Below are positions 9,981-22,099 of a stretch of 64,000 nt of DNA, piece after piece. Below the pieces are notes generated by a model. The model searched no databases. It was not told the DNA's origin and saw only the letters and a list, made by a program, of their open reading frames with translations. A program made the position numbers and the translations under genes. The stretch's first letter is position 1; each line of letters begins with the position of its first letter. This DNA is from Ampelocalamus luodianensis (lineage: Eukaryota; Streptophyta; Magnoliopsida; Poales; Poaceae). The stretch is taken from NCBI GenBank assembly GCA_036346255.1, contig CM070632.1, positions 31,584,657 through 31,648,656 on the forward strand, written 5' to 3'.

Positions 9981-12144
9981 ACCTCCTAAGATACTTTGCA
10001 ACAAAAGTCGATCAATCCTTTCTCAAAAGAAGAGGCAAACACAAACAAATTTCAGCACACAAGAAAACGTTACCACACGCAGTGAGCTCTAGACCAAGAG
10101 AAATAGTCAAATAAAAATGATCCCAGGAAAATCAAAAGATAAGATCACAGTTGAGGGCACATGTCCCTCAAATAGGAGAATATAAAATCTCAACCAATAA
10201 GAATAAGACATTGCTATTGAAATTCGAGAAACTCTTATGCAGCAAAAAATAAATAAATAAATAAATCAGCACACTTCAATAAATTACAAGTTACAAAACT
10301 TGACTCCAACCTCAATTAATTCTACTACACTCTTTTCTTTAACAAAGAAAGCAACTTTCTTTGATTACCACATCACCTTGCCAACTCCAACAAGAAGAGA
10401 TTTGAAGACCAAAACACAAGAATCACTTAAGAATCAATAAAACCTTTTAACACATCACTTTGCTCAAAACAAATTCTGCTACCATATAAATCGTGAACCC
10501 CAAAAGTTCACGAAATAAAAACTCCAAACATTTCATTTAAACGATATCACGAAAGACGATCAAATTCTCTTACTTCGATAAGAGTCAACAACACACTCAC
10601 AATCCATGCTAACAATCTTACTAACATCCAGAATGATATACTCTTAGCAAGAATTGTCATAGTCTACTCTTCCACTATACAACTCTCTAAAAACTCAACA
10701 AATTGCTCCATACTACCTTATCATCTCATTCTCCTATTGAGAGTCCACCAAAACTTTACAACCTCACTACAACAACCACATTATTCTAGCGGAGGTCTAC
10801 TACACAAATCAAAAGGTTTTACTAAAACCCTTTCATCAAGGACATGCTATCATCCGACAATTCTACCATCATGTAAACATTGTTCATCCATTAAATCTCA
10901 TCAGTTTATCTCTTAGTGATGCTCATCACCAAACTTTAATAGACAATAATTGCACCTAGCAATTACATATAATCACTAAGTATCCACCAAAGGTTACTCC
11001 AAGATTAATATCCACTAAGACAATAATCTAACTCGTTTTGAACTTAACCCTCCCAAATGATTAAATTAATCCGTTGAGACCCGTTAATCCAATTTACTAA
11101 AGAAGTTTACCAAATGTGTCACTATTAATGATCAACTCAATTCATCAATGTTCCACACCTCTTATTAACTCTATTGATTATAATTAGGTATAGCCATACT
11201 CTTAATCACAGCTCGTCAAGAACTACTACAAGTCACTTTCAGATTTATCAACTTTTCTTTCAAGGATCTTAGTTAAGATCGATCATGCACACACTGCGGA
11301 CCTAACTTGATAATCCATATCATTTCCATTAATTGCTTTGATTATAACCTCTCACTTAACCAAGACAAAACATCGCTAAAGGGTTTAACATCTTTTTTCA
11401 TAAAAGAGAACCATCAATCTTCAACACTCAAAATATCCAAGAGAGATACATTGAGTAGAAGCCTCCGCGTACTAAAGGACTTGCAAAAGAAAACTTCCAT
11501 TAACCAAAAACATCGACCGAATAAATGGGTCATGCTTTCCAATGAGAAAGACAAAACTCCAATTTAAAGGTCAACCTTGACAATTAACCGAGTTCACCAG
11601 CTGCAAGAATAACCCATCGGTTGGGAATACAATGATTGCCTAACGGGACAAATTAAGCCAATGAAAACACACCAACCTTTTTCAAGCAACCCATCAACCG
11701 CAATGAACTAATAACCCGAGAGGAACTCATCAAGCCCAACTGAACAAGAGTTAACCAAATTCAAATTCAAGGAAGAGAACAACCTCTCTAAAGATACTAT
11801 CAACACCTGTATTATGATATCCGAGGTAGCCACTTCCCTATTCTTATACCGCGAACGGTGGTAGCCCAGGGCCACAACCACGACCTCAACCTCTCAACAA
11901 CAACTATAATTATATAGCTATCATACTAATCAAGTCATAAGCATTCATAATCAATTCCTAATACCAATGATCAAAGCGACATAACGGAAACGTAAATGCA
12001 ATACTTGACCCATTCCCATCCTACTGTGCACTAGTGTGTCAAGTTTTTTTTTAAGTTCATTAACCATTACAAAATTTTAGCAAATTAAGTTACCTAAGTT
12101 GTTAATCCATTCACCGCGGACCTACAGCCCGCTCTGATACCAAC
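9981..12144 (-). mobile_element. Interior of LARD-like element B, right piece
   Basis: Starts with the second acctc duplication copy, then about 2.1 kb of AT-rich DNA with no credible ORF. It is related to the interiors of C and D: the stretch at 10013-10110 matches C near 26088 and D near 32324. A short palindrome at 10546-10560 is also shared. Next to the 5' LTR it carries the usual primer site. With no enzyme genes it must be mobilised by proteins from another element. Confidence 0.8.
12131..12142 (-). other. Primer binding site (initiator tRNA-Met), element B
   Basis: Minus strand TGGTATCAGAGC beside the LTR start at 12145, a perfect match to the initiator-Met primer type. Confidence 0.92.
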
Positions 12145-14650
12145 TGTAACACCCCAACTCTCAAAGAGCCTGGAATGCTACTGGAATTAAACTATTCTAG
12201 CACAAATACAAATTTTCGGCAGAGTCACCTTTGTTTAATCAGCTAAACTGAGAGTTCAATACGATCACATGGCATAAACAAAATTCTCATAATCAAATTA
12301 TCCCAAACATGCATGATTATCAAATGAACCAACCAAGGCTAGCAACCTCATTATTACAACTAAACAGTTAATTCAACCACACCATCCATGGGTGTTAATC
12401 AACAGTTTATTTAATTCTAAATTGGGACTAAGCAAGAACGCCTTAAGAGTGTGATATAGTGAGTGCATCCAACATCTACTCCTCCCATGCATGTCGTTCT
12501 CGCCTCGGTACCTAAAACACATTAAAGCAAGGGTGAGCCTAAAGACTCGGCAAGTATCAACAAGGCCATAAACAAGAACACAAACACAGATCGATGATCC
12601 TCAATTAACATCACACTAAACATAGCCACTTAACTCATGATATGCAACCAATGCAATGCTCCTTTGAACTTTATCTCTTTTCGCATTTTACCGTGAATGC
12701 GGGTATACAACCGTCGCCAGATACCCTTGCTCGTGCCCTCCAGCACGGGGACCAATAGCCTATACACCACATGTATAGGGACCTTTGCCCATCATCCTAA
12801 TGATGGGGACCTCTTTGTTCATTAGCCTACATTCCGCGAACGTGGGGACCTCAAGCCCGTCATCTACATGACGGGGACCTCAACTGTATGTGCTTGGTCA
12901 CCACGTGACCAAGGCACTGTATGCTCTCAACATGCATATGCACCATGATAACATTTTCATATGCAGAATACAACATATTCTCATTGCACTAAGCAATAAC
13001 AACATGCGGAAGAACTTTTAACCATAACTAGCAAGTCATCAAGATAAATAGTAACTCATCTCATAAGCAGGCATGCATGGCTATACGATCAAGTTACACC
13101 ACAATCACATCATGCAAGCATACATATATTATAGCCCGAATACTTGCCTCAACCGTATGAGAACGGTGGACGCGACGAGGATCTGCCCACGGGACCACGC
13201 TCCCACCGAATATGTATATAAAACATGCTAAGACAATATCTTGGACCAATAACAATAATATAAGTACAAACGAACTCACTTTACTCTCTAGTGAAATCCC
13301 AACGCCACTCCTAAATGACGACTGGCCCCTCCGTGGTCAGTCACATTCTAAAATTGATATCTTTTAGTACTAGAGTCCAAATGAGGTGTTCTTGGACTTT
13401 CGGAAAGGTTATCAAATTCTCTAACTAAACCTAGTTGATGAGCCTTTACGATTCGCCATCTAAAACCCTACCAAGCTAATTAACGAACATCGAATTCACA
13501 TCGTGTTTCGACAAGAATACTAAAACTACCATAACTTTCGCTTAATTCGATTACTAAAACGGTCAGATACCGATGATTTACTGAATAGCAGACTAAACCA
13601 ATCTCATCGATCGATATCTCCCGACAAGGAACATGCTAATATTTTCCTTCTGCTCCAACAAAACATGCAAAGACTAACTAGCTAATGACTCACCTTTATT
13701 ATTCAAGCATGCACCATTGCCAACACTAATTAACTACTAATGCTACATATGCATACATATTAGCTATTTCATCTCTCCCGTAACACTTCAAACATGCAGC
13801 ACTAGCCAACTACTACTCCAAACATGCAGCACTATCCAACTACTAATGCCAATTAAATAATCACAAGAAGCCCTATAAAAATAATCACTATTAAATTAAT
13901 CTCTCTCCCTAACAACCCTAATTAAAATAATCAGAGTAGATCCCAATTAAATAATCTCTAGCAGGACCAATAACTAATCAACTACAGCACTATTAGTTAA
14001 TTACTAAAGTCAGTGTACCTTTATCTAATCAAAGTAGTACACGCAGCACTAAAACTAATTAACTAATGCCAAGATGCATGCATGAAAGGACACAGCACTA
14101 AAACTAATTCTTCCCTGTCCCTTATTATACCAATCGAATGCATGCACGTAAAAGAGATAGCTGTCAATACTTGTAAGTAGTTGGAGGCCAGATTGCATGC
14201 GATTGTACTCCCACGGCAGATGGCTTTGGCCGTGAGCCAGCCACGCGACAGCCTTCACACGCACAAACACACGCACAGACGGCTCCCTCACGCGGCTGGG
14301 AGCGCCACTGGCCGAACGGCCGAAACAGGCTGGCGGCCTCGCGCTGGAGGGTGGTCGCGGTTGGTGTGCTACGCGCGGCTAGGCGTCCAAGCGAGCAGGC
14401 GAGTGCACGCGCAAAGAAACGGCGGCCTCCACGCACGCCGATCGCTAGCATGACAAAACTGTGGCGGCGCATGGAGGAAAAACAAAAGAAAAGGACAGCT
14501 AGGGTTTCTAGAATCCATTCTTCCCACGATCCTTTTATTCTGGTACGAACCAACTCCTCTCTAAAACTCCAATATATTCCGTTTTTACGTATCCCCTTTT
14601 ATCTAATGACGCACGAGCCCTTAAGGGGTTATTTTTTTCGGGATATTACA
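12145..14650 (-). repeat. 5' LTR of LARD-like element B
   Basis: Begins tgtaacaccccaactc and ends ggatattaca; 2506 bp. The right flank is ttggg (14651-14655), the expected duplication, whose mate is outside the window. Contains a six-hairpin cluster (12682-12913), a GAGYC/GACTC hairpin (12535-12548) and a weak TATA-like AGATAAAAGG on the minus strand near 14600. Related in start and end to the other LARD LTRs but a distinct subfamily, nearest to the solo LTR at 53089. The ORFs at 14164-14839 are LTR by-products. Confidence 0.88.
12682..12913. other. Hairpin cluster in LTR of element B
   Basis: Perfect arms: CGCATT/AATGCG (12682/12696), CGTGC/GCACG (12732/12743), CCTATACA/TGTATAGG (12759/12772), CCCATCAT/ATGATGGG (12788/12800), CCCGTCAT/ATGACGGG (12856/12868), CTTGGTCAC/GTGACCAAG (12893/12905). 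Most are followed by ggggacc. Confidence 0.85.
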
Positions 14651-15114
14651 TTGGGTGTCTTCCAAATAAAAGACTGGGCCTTAACCTTAACCAGATTAAG
14701 CCCGTGCATAAACCTGCACCCACCAATCATCCATTTCGCCCAAGTCCAAACCCATTTTTATTTTATTTTCCAAGTAAAGACATTTTATAAACCTTCTATG
14801 GTAAAACAATACCATAGATCCAATTTAATTCAAATTTGAAAGATTTGGCTAAAACCTTCCCAAAAACAAGATTTTCTCTAAGCATTGGCTAAGCATGTGA
14901 TTAATTTTAGTATCATTTTGTCTAATGGTGACAAGGTATTCATGTTCAACATTCAAATTGGTCATATAAGGAAGGTTGGAATAACTAGGCAATTAAAACA
15001 GGGAATTAAAATAATTGTATAAACATATGCATGCAGTAATAGTTTAAAACAGAATGTAAATAATTTAAAATAATGAGATCAATATGATCAAGGGTATAAC
15101 TTGCCTTGCTTGTT

Positions 15115-15184
15115 GAGGTGATATTGTTTTCCTTAACAGATCACCTGGTATTGAGGTGATGTTTTTTTCCTTAACAGGTCACCT
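15115..15184. repeat. Duplicated hairpin in LTR Y
   Basis: Two tandem 32-bp units (15115-15146 and 15153-15184). Each has AGGTGA...TCACCT arms around a ttccttaacag loop. Confidence 0.85.
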
Positions 15185-16241
15185 AGTACTCACAAGTACT
15201 TTCTCCAGGTAATCTCAGTGTACACTCATGATGATCATACAGTCAAAATCAATCCTCTTATAAGCTCTTCAAACGACGTCGAAATCCGACTCTCCGAAGT
15301 CGTCGAAATCTAACAGCGAAATAAGCCAAATTCAAATAAAATTCAAATAACAACTCAAATGAACTCCAAATTAAATAATTTTGGTTTGGTTGGCTAGATC
15401 TCAATTTTATATGAATTTACAAACTTGAATGGGCTCAATTGGAGTTCGGATGCAAAAGATATGGGCTTTGGAAGATTCAAATTACATAAAATGATAAAAT
15501 TATGGTTTTTCTGAATTTTGGGAATTATTTTTCTAAAGAAAACCCGAATTATTGCACAACATGACGCCAGCGCCTGGGAAATTGATTTTTCAACCGAATT
15601 AAATTTCTAAAGGAAATCATTTGAGTTACTGACAAGTGGGTCCGCTGATCAATAGACTAGGTCCATGACTGGTCAAAGGTCTACGATGGACTTGGTCTAC
15701 CGCACAGTGTTTTGCTACGTGTGTGTGACACATGGGCAATGATGGGGCAGCTACGTGGGCAATTGCGCTGAGTTGGCGCTTGCGTGGCATCGCGGTGGCG
15801 GCCACAGTGGCGTGCCACGGTGGCACAAGGCTGGCGGCGCTCTCGGCCCTAGGGTTGCCGGCGCTGGGCGCCATGGCGACGGCCGGCGAGGGCATGAGCA
15901 GAGAGAGGAGAGTGTGACGATCACGAGGCTCACCACGGTTGCTCGGGGGCGCGACGGAATGGCCGGCGGCGAGCTCCAAAGGCGGCGGCGAAACGAGGTC
16001 AACGAGGCGGTGGCGATTGAGTAGATCTCCCACGGATCTAGCGTACGCACGAGATCGGCGATGAGGTGACGATGCTGTTGGTGTGGTCGGGGTGGTCGGG
16101 AAATCGATGACGGCGGCGCAATCGACGATTGAAGGAGGTTTGGCCGGCGGCGAAGAAACTCAAAATTCGACGAGCTCGAGGGTGTAGGGGTTGTGTGGGT
16201 GGCGGCGTTGAGATGAGAGCTTCAAGGCGCACCCGGGGCTC

Positions 16242-16251
16242 CTTTATATAG
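16242..16251 (-). promoter_or_regulatory. TATA box of LTR Y
   Basis: Minus strand CTATATAAAGGAGCC, a strong TATA match. Transcription of the Y element would start about 25-35 bp further, near 16212. Palindromic NCGTTGGAT/CCGTCCGAT sites lie 260-340 bp upstream. Confidence 0.75.
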
Positions 16252-16641
16252 GGCGCAGGCATGGCCGAGGCGACATGCGGCGCAAGAAGGCCGTGCGGTG
16301 ATGTCGGCGGGGATTAGGGGTAATAAATGCCAGAGATGGAGGGAAAATGCTAGAAACAGGCGAGGCAGCGATTGGGGAAGTTAATGCGTGCCTTCGTGCA
16401 GAGAATGGAGGCGAGAATCGCGGCGGAGACGAGCTAGGCGCGTGCGGCAATGGCGGCCATGTGCGGGCGCGTGAGGGAGAAGGGTGGGGAGGAAGAAGGG
16501 GTGCACGTCGTTGGATTTTGATCCGACGGTGCGGAGGAGCGGGGGTGGCGTGGGGTTTTCTTGGCCGTCCGATTCAAATCGGACGGTGGGGGAGAGAGAG
16601 GGAGAGGGGAGCGGTGCGGAGTGGGCCAGATTGCGTGGGCT

Positions 16642-16667
16642 GAGAGAGAGAGAGAGAGAGAGAGAGA
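16642..16667. repeat. (GA)n microsatellite
   Basis: Thirteen GA units inside LTR Y. Confidence 0.97.
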
Positions 16668-17121
16668 TGGGCCGGAGGGGTGTCGGCCCAAAATGAATTA
16701 GGGTTTTTAAATTGCTTTATTAATTGATTTAATTCCAGTAATTCATTTAGGCTTTAGAAAATAGCAAATTAAATCAAAAAATTATGAGAAAATTCACAGA
16801 AATTCTCTTATTTATTTTGGACTTAATAAAACTATTTCTAACTTAAAGTTGTCTATTAACTTTGCAAAATAAATTATTTTGGCTTTAACATATTTAGGAA
16901 AAAGCTTTTAAAATCTTAGAAAATTCTAGAAATTAATTAAAATTTTATTTTTTTAGTTCAAACCAAATAAAACTTCAAAAACTTCAAATAAATTTTACTT
17001 TTGACTTTTAAAATTTCAAAAATTCAAATAAAGAAATGAAACTCTATCAAATTTCAGAAAATCCAATAAAACAACAACTTTTATTTATTTTATTTTGGTA
17101 ACAGTACTTTGGGATGTTATA

Positions 17122-18781
17122 GATCTTAATCCAACGGTCTAGACCTCCTCGGCGCGTTTAGAGTTCCAAGTGCTCCGATCTCTTTTCGCCGTTCATTTCT
17201 TGATCTTCGGCTCTAATGGAGCGAGCATTCGGACCTCCGACCGGAACTCTCGCTATGAGCCGCTCATCTTTAGATCTGCGGCCCACATTTGTTGGATCGT
17301 TCAGACCCCCCGAACGTTCTCTTCGATGTGGACCATTGATCTTGATCCAACGGTGGCCACTGTGTGGCTCGCGTGGGTGCGCGCGTGCGCTGGGTTGCGG
17401 AGCGCGTGGGCCGTTGGATTCCAAATCTGCGGCCCATGTGCGTCCACGTCATTTCCTTTTGATTAAGTTCGATTGTTTTCTAGTAAGCTTTTATTTGTCA
17501 ACTGAAAATGGTATTAAAACTTTAAAAATTCATAACTAATTTATTTTAGCCCCTTTTTAGATGATTCCTGTTGGAATAAATTCCTGTTTACCTAAACTCT
17601 AATCCAAAAATATGTTTAGGTGCTGTTCTGTAGCAGAAGAGGGCATAAACTGTATTAACTTGTTTTAACATGAAATGTTGTCTAGAAATTCATTAAAACT
17701 TGGAAAATGCATAACTTTTTCTGTATAACTCCAAATTGGACAAACTCAAGTTTGTAAAATTCCTCTGTTAGTGTACTTTAATATGGACTAGGTTTTATTC
17801 ATGTCTTTGCCTCTAAAAAATGATATGTTCTAGTTTCACAACTTAGAAAAATCATAAGTAATTCATTTTAGCTCCAAATGAAGTAAACTCAGTTTTGTTG
17901 TGCTTAGAATGCCATGTTCTACCTACCATAAAAATTTTAGGTTCTAGATCTTTATAGAAATTTGTGCCATGAACAGTAACCAAAATTAATTTAATTTAGA
18001 ATTTCCAGGCTAAGAAAAATTGTTTGGGCTATAACTTTTTCATGCTTAGTCCAAATGACTTGATTGTTGTTGCTTAATTCATTTAAAATCATGCCCTTAC
18101 TGCTGTATAAATTTTATGAGATTTGGATGATTTTGGATTTTGAGTTTCTTTCGGTGTTCTTCGTTTTTATTGGAATTTTCGCGTTTCGCGTTAGGTTCCG
18201 AAGAATTTATTGAACCCGAGAGTGATCCTTAGTAGCAAGACTCTGATCTCCAGCAAGGCAAGCAGATGTAGCATCATTTGATCATATTGCTCCTATTATT
18301 TTCAAATTCTAATATGTTGTTTGCATATTCTACGTATGCATTGCTATCTTGTTTTAAACTATTGTCGATTAGTTGATCCATTAGATGCATTATCAATAGG
18401 CAAATGCTGATCCTCTACTACTGAGCCTAGGACTATCTTGCTGTGATTTAGGGTTCGTTGGATGAGCCCTTGTCACTTAGTAGTACGAGTTGAAATGCTT
18501 AGTCATGGTTAGCTACCGGTAGAAATGGCGGTTGTCAATTTAGTCGATAACCTTGATCACACAAACTTATTATGACTTTATGATTCAGCCTTTGTGCTAT
18601 GTTTAATTGTGAAAACTAAAAACGAAAACAAAATGATTTGGACTTAGGCACAATGGTATGTTGGTGTGCTTTTGGGTGTGACTGGAATGGTGCCCGAGTC
18701 AACAAGGACCGAACATCATGTGTCACACTATCCAAGCATTTTTGCGTGCTAACCACACTAGAGGGAAATGAGACCTCTCTT
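17122..18781 (+). repeat. LTR of family X, first piece
   Basis: Shares the 'ccaacgg' sites and the gtccacgtc...tcaactgaaaa segment (17440-17515) with the LTR at 61207. Its 5' part was cut by Y at 17121/17122. It is interrupted at 18777-18781 (ctctt) by element D and resumes at 37292. A leader-like ggcaagcagatg near 18255 fits plus orientation. Nothing in it resembles a gene. Confidence 0.75.
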
Positions 18782-21729
18782 TGTAACACCCTGGCTAAGC
18801 AGAAGCCAAAATGTTACCTAAGATACTAACATACAACAAACTAAACGGAATAAATTTCAACCATTTTTCAAACATAACCTAAAAGATCAATATCTAGCAG
18901 AATGAATATAAAAAAAAGTTGAATCTGAATTCGACAACAGTTCAATCTCAAGCACCCAATCACATTAAATCAATTATGATAACGCTATCAAGAGTCTATA
19001 CGAAGATCACTAATCCATTACTATCCCATCAATAACACGAAGGATGATAATATCAACAAATAATCAACCTTCACTCATGAGTGACCTAATGCCAAAATTC
19101 GACGCTATCACAGTTTATCAATACTCATAAAAGTACATGATTTATCAATTGAGCACAAATCAACTTATGGAGTATTCTCTCTAACAACTAGGTTAAAGTA
19201 GTCCAACTTAACTAAGCCCAAGCAGATAATGAACATCAGCAACATGTAAGTGTCACTGACCAACTTCTCTAAAATTTCGGCAGAACCTCCTTTGTATTGG
19301 TGACTATACCAGAGGTTCTAGCAACCTAATATAGCATCCTTCAATATTTTCAATCGTCCAAATTAAACTAATCATCACAGATCCTCCCAAGAGTACTACA
19401 CAACTAAAGCATTAATCAAAGACATCCACTAGCAAATAGATACAAATCAAGCATGAAAGGTCCTAAAAAATAACAAGGAACTAAGAACATAACTGAATCA
19501 CCCATGAGCACAATTAAAACATCCACCTCGAAGGATGGTCACAAAACGTAAACTAAAGAAATTATCAAGAATATGAATTACGGATAATTGGACTAGTTTA
19601 TTCATTGTGTTTTGTGTTTATGTGTCGTGCACCATGTCTACCCCTTCCTATGCATGACGTTGCCTCGAGAGATACCTAGCAAGCACAAAACAACAAGTGT
19701 GAGTCCACGACTCAGCAAAGTGCAAAGCAAGTCAAACAATAGCATCATAAGTAGTCGTAGGGAATAAACAATTCCATCATGAAATACCGCATTATATACC
19801 ACAAATCCACCACTTATGCAGAAATGCAATGAACATGTCATGAATTCATCTCTTCACTTTTTAGCAATTATCGGTAATGCCGAGTAGTGTATCCGTCGAT
19901 ACATACTCTATGCCTGTGCCCTCTAGGCATAGGGATCCAAAGCCCACACTCCACGAGTGTGGGGACCAAGGCCCGTCCAATACATGACGGGGATCCAATA
20001 AATACTCAAGGCATGTGCCCTCAAGGCACAGGGATCCAATGCCATGATGTAGAATGTAAAGCATGATATCAACTCATCATGATAAGTAATGCTCATAAAC
20101 ATTATCCAACTTAAAGTTTCATCGTAAACCATGGCATTCCTTAATCATTAAATAAAGCAATACACTAATACTACTTGCACTTGCCCACTAACATCATCAT
20201 GATTCATCATTGTCATTGTTAGTAAGGTAGTCTCATTGCTCACCTTGTCCCATCATCATTACCATCAATGTATAGCCATTATCATGCAAGTATCACCATA
20301 TAAACAGTAACATATACGCATCATCATGTAACCATTAGCATGCATCATCATGTAAACACTCCCAAGTAGTAAGCATCATCATTAAACTATGGCATTTAGG
20401 CTCATCAACATTACCAAGCAACAATCAACATCAATCAACTTTGGCATTCCTCAAGTATATAATATAACAACTCATTAATAATACTTGCACTTGCCTCAAC
20501 CGAGAGACGGAAAGCAAAAGGCGGAACACTCTAACGCCGGGGTTCACCACCACCTCAGTGTTAGCCACAGCCGACTCACCACCATCATCACCATCATACA
20601 TATGTATCAACCAAGCATCAATCAACACAAGTATTAACAGGAATGTGCAATCCCTAATAATCTAAGACCAATACAACAAGTGCATCTTCAATCCCATCCT
20701 AAGTTATTGTCTCAATTAACTTGTCTAACAGCATCAAATTATCAAATGTAAGCATACAAAGGATCATATATGCTGTCATCTTACGTCTTACCTAATAATC
20801 TAATATAGAACAAGAATGTGACGCCGCGCTTCAATGGTAGCTTGTGAAACCCCACTACCATCGAACTATGAAACAATCACCTCCAAGTAGCCACCTCCAC
20901 CTTCAATTAAAACACCACGAACATGCATACATAAAAACCATCTAGCATTAGGACTTGATCCAACCTCGAACTCTGAACTTGATTTAACAAAGAACAAGAA
21001 GGGGAAAAACAGAACCAAGCCGGCCGGGCGTAGGCTAGGTGCGGGAGAGCAGATGAGGGCACGCCGGCGGGTGAGCCCTGGGAGGAAGCACAAGCGGCGC
21101 TGGACCGGCAGTCATGCGCGGGCTCAACCGGCGTGAGGCGATCGGCGAGGAGGCGCGGAGGCGCCTAGCTGGAGTCGGGCCGAGCTAGGGTAGCTCTGGT
21201 AGTAGAGCTGGAAGGGCGGCACCGGGCGCACAGGAGGTGCACGGGCCGGGCCACAAGGGCACAAACGACGGCACAGGGAGAGACACAAGTGGGCGCGCGA
21301 GTGCAGCTGGCGGCCCGACGGTGGTGGCACTGGGTGAGCCGGCTCTGGTAGCAACACCAGTGAGAGGCAGCGCCATGAGGAAGTTCGGCCGGAGCCAAGT
21401 CGCCAGGAAAAAGGAAATGGCTGCTGTGGGGATTGGGGAGGGATGGAAGGGCCAGGAGGGGCGGCGACCAATCAAGGGGAGGAAGTGAGAAGTTCGGCCA
21501 GGGGAAGAAGAGCTGGGTGGCTAGGGTTAAGGGGCGCCTCCCTTTCTTTTCCACACAGGTCGGCCCACTAAAGGCTGCTACACAATGCGCCAAGGGCCCA
21601 AAGTTCAAACGCTCTCAGAAAAAACATAATTTGAGCCAAATTCCATCTCTAAACGTTGATGTAATCGAAATTGAATAAGTTTCCTTCTCTCGAATAATGT
21701 TTTCTCTAATCGAAATTTGGGGTATTACA
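18782..21729 (-). repeat. 3' LTR of element D
   Basis: Begins tgtaacaccctggctaag and ends gggtattaca; 2948 bp. The hairpin cluster is at 19908-20029, with a GAGTC/GACTC hairpin at 19701-19713. ATC/CAT-rich simple sequence fills 20160-20620. The GC-rich block at 21000-21540 gives long but non-conserved ORFs. Confidence 0.93.
19908..20029. other. Hairpin cluster in LTR of element D
   Basis: Arms CTATGCC/GGCATAG (19908/19926), CCCACACT/AGTGTGGG (19943/19956), CCCGTC/GACGGG (19972/19986), GTGCC/GGCAC (20015/20025), most followed by ggga[c/t]c. Repeated at 35466-35587 in the other LTR. Confidence 0.85.
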
Positions 21730-22099
21730 TTCTACCCCCTACTGATTTGACCTCAATTCGACCGGTACTCCTCACCAAAGACAATACCAGATGTTGCGTA
21801 CCTCGCATATGGACCCAAGACGGTCATAGCGATACGCCTACTTCCAAAATCCCCACTACTATTGGAAACGACCAAAGTACCTTGAGCTATCTTCCCTTTT
21901 GGTACAAAAACACACAACATGCTCAAAAATCAAACTCTTCATCTAACAAAAAAAAACACCTCCTTTAATCAAGAATGCACATCAGAACTCATTCTTAAAC
22001 AACTGTTTCACAAAGAGAATCCAATGAAATAAAGAGTTCTCATCGCAACCAAGCAATGTCAACTCTACACCAAAAGGGTCAAATCCAAAAATTGATAAC
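21730..22099 (-). mobile_element. Polypurine tract and interior of element D, left piece
   Basis: Opens ttctaccccctact, so the coding strand has a purine-rich agtagggggtagaa beside the LTR. The remaining 350 bp is non-coding and resembles 24480-25050 and 60500-61100. It ends with ataac (22095-22099), the duplication of element C. Confidence 0.85.

Larger units (their letters stand above)
14651..17121 (-). repeat. LTR of family Y, partial
   Basis: Ends gggatgttata next to LTR X. On the minus strand it therefore starts with a TGTAACATCCC-type end whose second base has mutated. Its left part (14651-14960) matches 63690-64000, the second Y LTR, which supplies the other end (62642, tgtcgaaccc). 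Element B cut it at 14650/14651. It carries a clear TATA box, palindromic CCGTCCGATT/AATCGGACGG upstream of it, a GA microsatellite, and a duplicated hairpin at 15115-15184. No coding sequence is recognised; the ORFs at 15626-16691 are GC-rich LTR noise. Confidence 0.8.

Noticed and set aside
19861..20064. 67-aa minus-strand ORF, identical at 35419-35622
   Set aside because: Repeated only because it is in both LTRs of D; it is the translation of the hairpin cluster and absent as a protein from the other families.
20160..20620. CAT/ATC-rich tract considered as a satellite
   Set aside because: Irregular simple sequence inside the LTR of D, repeated only in its partner LTR.
21124..21608. Overlapping 80-147 aa ORFs in the GC-rich LTR block of D
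   Set aside because: Several frames are open at once because of base composition, and lengths and frames differ between the two LTR copies.
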